A stretch of 64,000 nucleotides of DNA from Hydractinia symbiolongicarpus (Eukaryota; Cnidaria; Hydrozoa; Anthoathecata; Hydractiniidae): positions 25,894,501 to 25,958,500 of the forward strand of contig NC_079886.1 of NCBI RefSeq assembly GCF_029227915.1, in the 5' to 3' direction. Below the pieces are notes generated by a model. That model saw nothing but the letters and a program-made list of their open reading frames with translations, made no database searches and was not told where the DNA came from. The translations under genes were made by a program, and so were the position numbers. Below, in pieces: positions 11,673 through 20,700 of the stretch (positions within the stretch are counted from its first letter, which is position 1; every line of letters begins with the position of its first letter).

Positions 11673-13095
11673 GTGGGATTTAATTGAACTGATTTTGGAC
11701 TGTGACCTTACAAATGTGATGAATGAGACAATTGGACTCCATGAATTAACATTCTTCTTAAATTGGCATGATTGACGGAACTCAGCGATTACACTGGGCG
11801 CTGTGGTACCGCTTCATTTAATAATGTAGATAAATAAGTCACTTTTTACTGTGGGTCCAATCCTACCCGTTCTCGCACGCTGAAGAAATTGAGACAGTTT
11901 CAAAAACTACATTTTATTGACTTTCTAACGGTATCAGTCCGTTTCAGTTACAACGGTTGCGTCACATATTCGTACCAACATATATTTATCGATATTTTTC
12001 TGATATTACTAGGTTGCCTCGCCTTAAACAGTGAAACGATTGACTGTGGGACTTAATTGAACTGATTTTGGACTTTAACTTTATAAGTGTGATAATTGAG
12101 ACAATTGGACTCCAAAAAATAACAATGTTCTGAATTTGACATGATTGCTAGAACTCAGCGATTACACTAGGCGCTGTTGTAGCGCTTCATTTAAAAATGC
12201 AGATATGTAAGTCATTTTATACTGTAGGACCAATCCTAGCTGTTATCGCACGCTGAAGAAATAGAGACAGTTTCAAAAACTACATTTCATTGACTTTCTA
12301 ACGGTATCAGTCCGTTTCAGTTACAACGGTTGCGTCACATATTCGTACCAATATATATTTATCGATATTTTTCTGATATTACTAGGTTGCCTCGCCTTAA
12401 ACAGTGAAACCATTGACTGTGGGACTTTTTTGAACTAATTTTGGACGGTGAGCTTACAAATGTGATGAATGAGACAATTTAACTCCATGAAATAACATTC
12501 TTCTTAAATTGGCATGATTGCCGGAACTCAGCGATTAAACTGGGCGCTGTGGTAGCGCTTTATTTAAAAATGTAGATATGTAAGTCATTTTATACTGTAG
12601 GACCAATCCTAGCTGTTATCGCACGCTGAAGAAATAGAGACAGTTTCAAAAACTAATTATCATTGACTTTCTAACAGTGTCAGCCCGTTTGAGTTATAAC
12701 AGTTGGGTCACGTTTTTGTACCAACATGTATTTAGCGATATTTTTCTGATACTACTAGGTTGCATCGCTTTTAACAGTGAAACGATTGACTGTGGGACTT
12801 AATTGAACTGATTTTGGAGTGCGACCTTACAAGTGTGATGAATGAGACAATTGGACTCCATGAAATAACATTCTTCTTAAATTGGCATGATTGCCGGAAC
12901 TCAGCGGTTAAACTGGGCGCCGTGGTAGCGCTTCATTTAAAAATACAGATAAATAAGTCATTTTTTACTGTAGGACCAATCCTAGCTGTTATCGCACGCT
13001 GAAGAAATAGAGACAGTTTCAAAAAGTACATTTCAATGACTTTCTAACGGTATCAGTCCGTTTCAGTTACAACGGTTGCGTCACATATTCGTACC

Positions 13096-13098
13096 AAC
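13096..13098 (+). repeat. Putative 3-bp target-site duplication, left
   Basis: AAC at the end of the left satellite half-monomer (GTACCAAC). It is repeated after the LINE at 17785-17787. Neighbouring intact monomers read GTACCAACATATATTT at this place. Three bases is too short to be sure it is a duplication rather than a chance match at the joint. Confidence 0.55.
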
Positions 13099-13119
13099 TT
13101 GTTGTTTAACTGTTGACAA
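13099..13119 (+). other. LINE 5' leader (very short)
   Basis: Only 21 nt separate the satellite joint from the ORF1 ATG. The ATG context is CAAATGG, with A at -3 and G at +4, a favourable metazoan initiation context. No internal promoter can be recognised in so short a leader. Confidence 0.6.
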
Positions 13120-14556
13120 ATGGAGGTTGAAAATATTGTTTTAAATTCTGTTAAAGAAATACATAGAAGGAAAAAGAAAGCTGACTATGACAGCATAGTA
13201 ACTAACACAAAAGACTTGCATCCTGAAATTATTGAGCAAACGCTAAAAGATTTATGTCAACAGAATATATTAAACAAAACGGAGAGAAATGGTACAGAAA
13301 GTTATTTATTTGTGAAACAAGTAGAAGAGGAGAAAGAAAATAGCACAGACGAATCTTTTTCAGAGGAAAAGAAAGATGTTGTTGACGATTTAATCGAAGA
13401 TAAAAGTGGATATCTGTACGAGGAAGAAGTTAAAAATTTTGGCCAGTTTATTAAATTTAAAAGTTTGACAACACAGGTTTGCGATTTAAAAGAATTTATT
13501 TCGTATAAACTGAGCAAGATCGGGGACAACTCGTCAAATATATTAATTAAACAACTGAGGAGTGAAATAGATTTCCTTAAAGAAGAAATAAAGGATTACA
13601 AAAAATTGGTTAGCGAAATTTTAAACAGTAATCAACGTGATCATTCAGTTGAAACGTGTAAACATGTGGAACCGATTAAACAGCATAATCAATGGAACAA
13701 CGTAATCAAAGGTCCCTCAAGGTTTTCTACAAATAAAGTTAATAGAAATGAAGAATTACATCATAACAGATTTAACGACCTAAGAGTTGAAGTTAATGAC
13801 GATTCTAATCAACAAAGTTGGGGTGATCAAGATTGTAATTTTACGAAGGAGAGTCAAAATACGCACCACGTAGATGTTAACAACCATATTCGTTCGTCAA
13901 ATATCTTTAAAAATAATGTAACACACAGACGAAGACCCAACCCTGTTATCAATCCGTTTCCCGAAAGAGATCAATTAGCTACGAATCTTGAGCATCAAAA
14001 TGTACACCATTCTAAGAAGATACGGATAATGACCGATAGTATACCAAAAGGTATTCGAGTGAAAGAATTTAATGAGCAAATAAAAAATGGAAATGTGAGA
14101 TTTAAGATATTCCCAGGAGCAAGTGTCGAAAACTTAAATTATTACGTACAACCAACACTGGAACAAGAAAAACCTGATATTGTCGTTATCCATGTAGGAA
14201 TCAACAATCTTTTATCAAGTCATCTAAATGCAGCGTCAGATAACAAAATTGCCGAACAAATCCTGGACATCGGAAAAAAATGTGTGCGTAACGGAGTAGA
14301 AAAAGTTTTTATCTCTGCCTTGGTTACGAGCAGACGTGTCGACTCTGATAGAATAAACAGTATTAACAAACTATTAAGAGAAGGATCCGATCTACACGGT
14401 TATGGCTACATCAGACACAACAATATCAGAGAAGAACACCTATGGAAAGATGGCATACATTTACGAGAGAATGGTAAGATAATGTTAGCACGAAATTTTA
14501 TAGCTTTTATAAATAATTTTTTAGATCAGCAGGGGTATTCAATAGGCTTGGACTAG
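13120..14556 (+). CDS. LINE ORF1 protein with SGNH/GDSL-esterase-like domain
   Basis: A 478-aa ORF1 product, expected to act in the retrotransposition ribonucleoprotein. Residues 1-68 look like a winged-helix-type fold (my reading, no search done). Residues 70-95 are very acidic. Residues about 140-170 are heptad-like (IKQLRSEIDFLKEEIKDYKK), so a coiled coil and self-association are likely. Residues 180-298 are polar, Asn/His-rich and probably disordered. Residues 300-470 resemble SGNH hydrolases: TDS with Ser307 (block I), FPGAS with Gly333 (block II), GINN with Gly360 and Asn362 (block III, where the usual final Asp is Asn363), and DGIH with Asp444 and His447 (block V). All four lettered residues are present, so catalysis is possible. 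Esterase-type ORF1 proteins are known from CR1 and L2 elements. The stop is TAG at 14554; the last 40 nt overlap the ORF2 frame. Confidence 0.9.
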   Translation: MEVENIVLNSVKEIHRRKKKADYDSIVTNTKDLHPEIIEQTLKDLCQQNILNKTERNGTESYLFVKQVEEEKENSTDESFSEEKKDVVDDLIEDKSGYLYEEEVKNFGQFIKFKSLTTQVCDLKEFISYKLSKIGDNSSNILIKQLRSEIDFLKEEIKDYKKLVSEILNSNQRDHSVETCKHVEPIKQHNQWNNVIKGPSRFSTNKVNRNEELHHNRFNDLRVEVNDDSNQQSWGDQDCNFTKESQNTHHVDVNNHIRSSNIFKNNVTHRRRPNPVINPFPERDQLATNLEHQNVHHSKKIRIMTDSIPKGIRVKEFNEQIKNGNVRFKIFPGASVENLNYYVQPTLEQEKPDIVVIHVGINNLLSSHLNAASDNKIAEQILDIGKKCVRNGVEKVFISALVTSRRVDSDRINSINKLLREGSDLHGYGYIRHNNIREEHLWKDGIHLRENGKIMLARNFIAFINNFLDQQGYSIGLD

Positions 14557-14586
14557 TTTGCGATGATAATAAATCTAATATTCCTG
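14517..14586 (+). promoter_or_regulatory. Candidate programmed -1 ribosomal frameshift signal
   Basis: In the ORF1 frame, codons 466-468 are AAT TTT TTA, giving the slippery heptamer T TTT TTA at 14517-14523. The -1 frame has a TAA at 14514-14516 and is open from 14517 through ORF2, so the overlap begins at the heptamer itself. After a 6-nt spacer, CAGGGGTATT (14530-14539) can pair with AATATTCCTG (14577-14586): 10 bp including two G-U pairs, with a 37-nt loop. A weak second pairing, loop TTGGACT (14548-14554) with AGTCAA (14601-14606) and one bulged base, could make a pseudoknot. Slipping would join ORF1 residue 468 directly to ORF2. Alternatives are termination-reinitiation or a non-AUG start. 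Confidence 0.6.
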
Positions 14587-17500
14587 ATGAATGTGTTGGG
14601 AGTCAATATAGAAATGATCAAAATCCGACACATAATTCTCACCAAAGTTCTTTAGATGAAATACATAAATTACGAATTAAGTACCCTTCCAATCCTCTTT
14701 TAGGCTATTTAAACATTAATAGTCTCAGAAACAAAATAATTGATGCAAGAGAAATTCTGACAAAATTTTCACCTGATTATTTTGTATTTGCTGAAACGAA
14801 ACTAGATGAGAGTTTTCCAAACGAACAATTCTATATTGATAACTATGAAATTAGAACTAGAAAAGATAGGAACAAAAATGGAGGAGGGTTAATTGAATAT
14901 GTTAAGAAGGGAATAGCCTGTAGACAAGTTAATGATTTGGGTATAACAAATAATGAAATCATTTGCTCAGAATTAACGATAAGAAATAAAAAATGGGCAG
15001 TTATCAGTATTTATAGACCACCTCATTATTCAAACTTAAACAACTTTTTTGAGGAATTAGAGATAGCTTTAAATAAAGCTCTATCTAAAGTCGAAAACAT
15101 AATAATTATGGGTGATATAAATATCGATTGCCATAACTCGAACGATTCTGGTTTCGAAACCTTAAATAATTTCTGTGATATTTTTAGTCTTGAAAATCTT
15201 GTCAAAAACAAAACCTGTTTTGCTAGTCATAACGGAACAGCTATAGATGTCATTCTTACAAATAGACCCAGATGTTTTCAACACACACTAACATGTGAAA
15301 CAGGATTAAGTGATCATCATCAAATGGTAACAACATTTTTAAAATCTCATTTAGCACGCTTAGCATCCAAGAAAATTATTTACAGAAGTTACAAAAATTT
15401 TAATGAAGCCAACTTTTTACGTGATGTTGAGAACGCAAATTTTATTTGTAATAGTAAAGATCCTGAACTGAATTATGAAAACCTCATCAATGTTTTCACA
15501 TCTATCATAGAAAAGCATGCCCCACAGAAGCAAAAAACTCTGCGTGGAAACGAGGCACCATTTATGACAAAAGAGTTAAAAAAGGCAATATATACAAGGT
15601 CTAGGTTCAAAAATAAATACAATAAAAATCCTACTTCTGAAAACAAAATCACGTACAAGAAACAGAGAAACAAGTGTGTAAATTTACGCAAAAAGGCTAT
15701 CAAAAACCATTTCAAAAGGGTAACAGAATCAGGTTTTATTTCCAAAAAAACGTTTTGGGAAACTGTTAAACCCTTGATATCAAATAAAAGTGGAATAAGC
15801 AAAGGAGATATAGCGATCGTTCAAAATGAAAGTTTAGTTACTGATAAAAAACAGCTAACCGAACTTTTCAACGAATACTACATCAATATTTTAGAAAATT
15901 CTTGTGGCATGAAACCAAATCCTATAAAATATAAGAATGTAAATGATAAGTCAAAAATGATTGAAGAAATTGTTGATAGTTTTGAAAATCATCCAAGTAT
16001 CATTAAAATAAAGGAAATCAATGATTCTAACAACAATGAGAACTTCACATTCCAAGAAGTTGATGAAAATACAATTTCTAAACTGTTTAATGATTTAAAC
16101 ACCAAAGTATCAACAGGTGAAGATACAATACCATCAAAGCTGACAAAATTAGCAAAAAGGCACCTAGTAACGCCACTAACAGATGCTATAAATAGTAGCA
16201 TAGTTTCAAACAAATTTCCAAGCAAAGCTAAGCGAGCTGCTGTAACGCCATTGGATAAGGGAGGAAAAGATAAAACTAAAATATCAAACTACAGGCCTGT
16301 CAGTGTTTTAAATGTTTTTTCTAAATTTTACGAAAGGGTTATGAAAGAACAAATAACCGCTTATATGGAATCAAAATTGTCGTCCTTTCTCTCCGCCTAT
16401 AGGAAATGCTATAGTACCCAACAAGTACTAATTCGCTTAATAGAGGAATGGAAGAGTAAACTTGATAAGAATTATGTGGTGGGTGCGATCTTGATGGATC
16501 TTTCAAAAGCTTTTGACTGTGTACCACATGACTTACTAATTGCGAAACTAGCTGCTTATGGATTTGACAATAAGTCTCTTCAATTCATTCTATCTTATCT
16601 TACTGATAGAGAGCAAGCCACTCGAATAAATGGGATCTATAGTCTATTTCAAATTATCTTATCTGGTGTACCACAAGGTTCTATTTTGGGACCTATCATA
16701 TTCAATATATTTATAAATGATTTGTTTCTTTTTATAGAAAAATATAAGCTACATAATTACGCTGATGATAACACAATATCCAACTTCTCAAATTCTATTC
16801 CTAATTTGATAAATACTTTAGAAAACGAAGCTAAAACTGCCCTCTCCTGGTTAAAAGAGAATAAAATGATTGCAAACCCTGAAAAGTTTCACTCGATAAT
16901 TCTGACAAAGAATAAAGCAGATAATTTAGGTCTAAAATTTAATATAGGAAATAAAACTATTGAAAGTGAAAATAACGTGAAATTACTAGGTGTGACTATA
17001 GACAATAAATTAAATTTTGACAGACACGTTAGTGATTTGTGTCGCAAAGCATCAGCCCAACTAAATGCCTTATTTCGATTTAGAAGTTTCTTATCCTTTC
17101 AAGCAAAATATATTTTAGTTCAAAGTTTTATCTACGCAAATTTCAATTATTGTTCCCTTATATGGCATTTTTCTTCTTCTAAATCTTTATCTAAAGTCGA
17201 AATGATACAAAAACGAGCATTAAGATTTCTGTATAATGATACGGTAAGTACATACGAAAATTTACTTAAAAATTCCAGCAAGAGTCACATGAATGTAAAT
17301 CGCTTACGGTCATTGTGTATAGAAATCTCTAAAACTATAAATAACAGCAGCCCTCTTTTTATGAAAGATATATTTTGTTTAAATGATAACGGTAGGACAG
17401 TCAGAGAACAAAATACAAATAATTTGGTAGTCTCAAGGAAAAGGACCGCGACTTTTGGAACTAATAGCTTATCAGCCCTGGGACCAAAGATTTGGAATAA

Positions 17501-17609
17501 CCTACCATCACATTTGAAACGATGTGACAACCTTAAAGTTTTTAAAAGCATGATTAAAATGTGGGACGGATCTAAATGTAACTGTGATGAATGTAAGGTC
17601 CCTTTATAG
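14517..17609 (+). CDS. LINE ORF2 polyprotein: APE endonuclease and reverse transcriptase
   Basis: Open for 1030 codons, ending at TAG 17607-17609. There is no ATG before 15108, which already lies inside the endonuclease, so expression probably needs the upstream frameshift, reinitiation or a non-AUG start. Numbering from 14517. APE endonuclease about 60-270: LNIN (65-68), AETK with Glu93, IYRPP (165-169), GDIND-type GDINID (199-204) and SDHH (265-268), so catalytic motifs are intact. Reverse transcriptase about 560-830: NYRPVS (591-596), LMDLSKAFD (659-667), SGVPQGS (716-722) and YADD (748-751). The C-terminus has a Cys cluster, CNCDEC (1021-1026). The enzyme would nick target DNA and prime cDNA synthesis on it. 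RT motifs are typical of CR1/L2-like elements. No stop or frameshift was found, so it may be active. Confidence 0.92.
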   Translation, partial: FFRSAGVFNRLGLVCDDNKSNIPDECVGSQYRNDQNPTHNSHQSSLDEIHKLRIKYPSNPLLGYLNINSLRNKIIDAREILTKFSPDYFVFAETKLDESFPNEQFYIDNYEIRTRKDRNKNGGGLIEYVKKGIACRQVNDLGITNNEIICSELTIRNKKWAVISIYRPPHYSNLNNFFEELEIALNKALSKVENIIIMGDINIDCHNSNDSGFETLNNFCDIFSLENLVKNKTCFASHNGTAIDVILTNRPRCFQHTLTCETGLSDHHQMVTTFLKSHLARLASKKIIYRSYKNFNEANFLRDVENANFICNSKDPELNYENLINVFTSIIEKHAPQKQKTLRGNEAPFMTKELKKAIYTRSRFKNKYNKNPTSENKITYKKQRNKCVNLRKKAIKNHFKRVTESGFISKKTFWETVKPLISNKSGISKGDIAIVQNESLVTDKKQLTELFNEYYINILENSCGMKPNPIKYKNVNDKSKMIEEIVDSFENHPSIIKIKEINDSNNNENFTFQEVDENTISKLFNDLNTKVSTGEDTIPSKLTKLAKRHLVTPLTDAINSSIVSNKFPSKAKRAAVTPLDKGGKDKTKISNYRPVSVLNVFSKFYERVMKEQITAYMESKLSSFLSAYRKCYSTQQVLIRLIEEWKSKLDKNYVVGAILMDLSKAFDCVPHDLLIAKLAAYGFDNKSLQFILSYLTDREQATRINGIYSLFQIILSGVPQGSILGPIIFNIFINDLFLFIEKYKLHNYADDNTISNFSNSIPNLINTLENEAKTALSWLKENKMIANPEKFHSIILTKNKADNLGLKFNIGNKTIESENNVKLLGVTIDNKLNFDRHVSDLCRKASAQLNALFRFRSFLSFQAKYILVQSFIYANFNYCSLIWHFSSSKSLSKVEMIQKRALRFLYNDTVSTYENLLKNSSKSHMNVNRLRSLCIEISKTINNSSPLFMKDIFCLNDNGRTVREQNTNNLVVSRKRTATFGTNSLSALGPKIWNNLPSHLKRCDNLKVFKSMIKMWDGSKCNCDECKVPL

Positions 17610-17679
17610 AACTTTGTTGTTATTATTGTTTATATATATATAAAAAATGATTTTATTTAATTGTAAACATAAAAAATTT

Positions 17680-17749
17680 AGTCGATTTAGATTAGTTTTC
17701 TTAATTACTTTTTTTTTGGAAACTATTGTAAATATGTGAATAATCGACT
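17680..17749 (+). other. 3' UTR inverted repeat of the LINE
   Basis: AGTCGATT (17680-17687) is the exact reverse complement of AATCGACT (17742-17749), giving an 8-bp stem with a 54-nt loop. Four more pairs are possible below it if two bases bulge. It sits just upstream of the tail, where LINE reverse transcriptases of stringent type bind their own RNA. That role is inferred from position. Confidence 0.55.
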
Positions 17750-17752
17750 TTA

Positions 17753-17758
17753 AATAAA
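17753..17758 (+). promoter_or_regulatory. Possible polyadenylation signal AATAAA
   Basis: A canonical AATAAA lies 26 nt before the end of the element, at the right place for 3' end formation. The AT-rich context makes a chance match possible. Confidence 0.45.
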
Positions 17759-17784
17759 TTGAAAAGAAAGAAAAAGAAAAAAAG

Positions 17785-17787
17785 AAC
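17785..17787 (+). repeat. Putative 3-bp target-site duplication, right
   Basis: AAC followed by ATATATTTATCG, which resumes the satellite exactly where the left arm stopped. It pairs with 13096-13098. Confidence 0.55.
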
Positions 17788-20700
17788 ATATATTTATCGA
17801 TATTTTTCTGATATTACTAGGTTGCCTCGCCTTAAACAGTGAAACGATTGACTGTGGGACTTAATTGAACTGATTTTGGACTGTGACCTTACAAATGTGA
17901 TGAATGAGACAATTGGACTCCATGAAATAACATTCTTCTTAAATTGGCATGATTGCCGGAACACAGCGATTAAACTGGGCGCTGTGGTAGCGCTTTATTT
18001 AAAAATACAGATAAATAAGTCATTTTTTACTATAGGTCCAATCCTACCCGTTATCGCACGCAGAAGAAATAGAGACAGTTTCAAAAACTACATTTCATTG
18101 ACTTCCTCACGGTATCAGTCCGTTTCAGTTACAACGGTTGCGTCACATATTCATACCAACATATATTTATCGATATTTTTCTGATATTACTAGGTTGCCT
18201 CGCCTTAAACAGTGAAACGATTGACTGTGGGACTTAATTGAACTGATTTTGGAATTTAACTTTATAAGTGTGATAATTTTGACAATTGGACTCCAAGAAA
18301 TAAAAATGTTCTGAGTTTGACATGATTGCTAGAACTCAGCGATTACACTGGGCGCTGTGGTAGCGCTTCATTTAAAAATGCAGATAAATAAGTCATTTTT
18401 TACTGTAGGACCAATCCTAGCTGTTATCGCACGCTGAAGAAATAGAGACAGTTTCAAAAAGTACATTTCAATGACTTTCTAACGGTATCAGTCCGTTTCA
18501 GTTACAACGGTTGCGTCACATATTCATACCAACATATATTTATCGATATTTTTCTGATATTACTAGGTTGCCTCGCCTTAAACAGTGAAACGATTGACTG
18601 TGGGACTTAATTGAACTGATTTTGGACTGTGACCTTACAAATGTGATGAATGAGACAATTGGACTCCATGAAATAACATTCTTCTTAAATTGGCATGATT
18701 GCCGGAACACAGCGATTAAACTGGGCGCTGTGGTAGCGCTTTATTTAAAAATGCAGATAAATAACTCATTTTTTACTGTAGGACCTATCCTAGCCGTTAT
18801 CGCACGCTGAAGAAATTGAGACAGTTTCAAAAACTACATTTCATTGACTTTCTAACGGTGTCAGTCCGTTTCAGTTACAACAGTTGCGTCAAATATTCGT
18901 ACCAACATGGTATTTAGCGATATTTTCCTGATATGACTAGGTTGTATCGCTTTTAACAGTGAAACGATTGACTGTGGGATTTAATTGAACTGATTTTGGA
19001 CTGTGACCTTACAAATGTGATGAATGAGACAATTGGACTCCATGAATTAACATTCTTCTTAAATTGGCATGATTGACGGAACTCAGCGATTACACTGGGC
19101 GCTGTGGTACCGCTTCATTTAATAATGTAGATAAATAAGTCACTTTTTACTGTGGGTCCAATCCTACCCGTTATCGCACGCTGAAGAAATTGAGACAGTT
19201 TCAAGAACTACATTTCATTGAATTTCTAACGGTATCAGTCCGTTTCAGTTACAACGGTTGCGTCACATATTCGTACCAACATATATTTATCGATATTTTT
19301 CTGATATTACTAGGTTGCCTCGCCTTAAACAGTGAAACAATTGACTGTGGGACTTAATTGAACTGATTTTGGACTTTAACTTTATAAGTGTGATAATTGA
19401 GACAATTGGACTCCAAGAAATAACAATGTTCTGAATTTGACATGATTGCTAGAACTCAGCGATTACACTGGGCGCTGTTGTAGCGCTTCATTTAAAAATG
19501 CAGATATGTAAGTCATTTTATACTGTAGGACCAATCCTAGCTGTTATCGCACGCTGAAGAAATAGAGACAGTTTCAAAAACTACATTTCATTGAATTTCT
19601 AACGGTATCAGTACGTTTCAGTTACAACGGTTGCGTCACATATTCGTACCAATATATACTTATCGATATTTTACTGATATTACTAGGTTGCCTCGCCTTA
19701 AACAGTGAAACCATTGACTGTGGGACTTTTTTGAACTAATTTTGGACGGTGAGCTTACAAATGTGATGAATGAGACAATTTAACTCCATGAAATAACATT
19801 CTTCTTAAATTGGCATGATTGCCGGAACTCAGCGATTAAACTGGGCGCTGTGGTAGCGCTTTATTTAAAAATGTAGATATGTAAGTCATTTTATACTGTA
19901 GGACCAATCCTAGCTGTTATCGCACGCTGAAGAAATAGAGACAGTTTCAAAAACTAAATATCATTGACTTTCTAACGGTGTCAGCCCGTTTGAGTTATAA
20001 CAGTTGGGTCACGTTTTTGTACCAACATGTATTTAGCGATACTTTTCTGATATTACTAGGTTGCATCGCTTTTAACAGTGAAACGATTGACTGTGGGACT
20101 TAATTGAACTGATTTTGGACTGCGACCTTACAAGTGTGATGAATGAGACAATTGGACTCCATGAAATAACATTCTTCTTAAATTGGCATGATTGCCGGAA
20201 CTCAGCGGTTAAACTGGGCGCCGTGGTAGCGCTTCATTTAAAAATACAGATAAATAAGTCATTTTTTACTGTAGGTCCAATCCTAGCTGTTATCGCACGC
20301 AGAAGAAATAGAGACAGTTTCAAAAACTACATTTCATTGACTTTCTCACGGTATCAGTCCGTTTCAGTTACAACGGTTGCGTCACATATTCGCACCAACA
20401 TATATTTATCGATATTTTTCTGATATTACTAGGTTACCTCGCCTTAAACAGTGAAACGATTGACTGTGGGACTTAATTGAACTGATTTTGGAATTTAACT
20501 TTATAAGTGTGATAATTGTGACAATTAGACTCCAAGAATGAAAAATGTTCTGAATTTGACATGATTGCTAGAACTCAGCGATTACACTGGGCGCTGTGGT
20601 AGCGCTTCATTTAAAAATGCAGATAAATAAGTCATTTTTTACTGTAGGACCAATCCTAGCTGTTATCGCACGCTGAAGAAATAGAGACAGTTTCAAAAAG

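Larger units (their letters stand above)
1..13098 (+). repeat. 373-bp satellite array, left arm
   Basis: Head-to-tail satellite monomers, same orientation throughout. The anchor GTGGGACTT recurs at 141, 633, 1006, 1379, 1871, 2244, 2617, 2990, 3363, 3736, 4228, 4601 and so on to 12792, normally 372-374 bp apart. Each monomer has two anchor-like blocks: GTGGGACTT, and about 178 bp later GTGGGACCAA or GTAGGACCAA. Almost every monomer keeps the block CTGGGCGCTGTGGTAGCGCT. There is no inversion and no other inserted element. The array is open at base 1, so its true left limit is unknown. Recurrent 62-102-codon open frames follow the period and start at TTG or similar codons; they are not called as genes. 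Confidence 0.97.
13099..17784 (+). mobile_element. Full-coding non-LTR retrotransposon (CR1/L2-like LINE)
   Basis: A 4686-bp element inserted within one satellite monomer. It has a 21-nt leader, ORF1 with an SGNH-esterase-like domain, ORF2 with APE endonuclease and reverse transcriptase, a short 3' UTR and an A-rich tail. There are no LTRs. The flanking anchors 12792 and 17854 are 5062 bp apart, that is 373 + 4689, so the satellite lost no bases and gained 3. Both ORFs are uninterrupted, which argues for recent insertion. The very short leader leaves open a small 5' truncation just upstream of ORF1. Placement in the CR1/L2/Daphne-like group rests on the RT motifs and the esterase ORF1; the exact clade needs a tree. 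Confidence 0.93.
17610..17784 (+). other. LINE 3' UTR and A-rich tail
   Basis: 175 nt of AT-rich sequence containing a TATATATATA run near 17631, a stem-loop (17680-17749), an AATAAA (17753-17758) and an impure A-rich end of the pattern GAAAAGAAAGAAAAAGAAAA (from 17761). The tail is neither a pure poly(A) nor the octamer repeat typical of vertebrate CR1. Confidence 0.75.

Noticed and set aside
1-13098. CENP-B box in the satellite
   Set aside because: TTCGTACCAACATG and, on the other strand, TGAAACGGAC have partial likeness, but neither fits the essential TTCG-4-A-2-CGGG pattern.
1-13098. Hammerhead ribozyme, sometimes found in satellites
   Set aside because: The minus strand has CTGATACCGTTAGAAAGTC, but the required CTGANGA core is not matched and there is no stem II. 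No plus-strand match either.
13099-17784. LTR retrotransposon or endogenous virus
   Set aside because: No terminal repeats, gag, protease or integrase. APE endonuclease and non-LTR-type RT motifs are present instead.
13302-17789. Antisense open frames within the LINE
   Set aside because: All are shadows of ORF1 and ORF2 on the opposite strand, with no recognisable domain.
17876-18184. 102-codon open frames in the satellite (17876, 20115, 22353)
   Set aside because: Extensions of the 62-codon frame caused by one base change that removes a stop (CGCAGA in place of CGCTGA). They follow the higher-order unit, not a gene.
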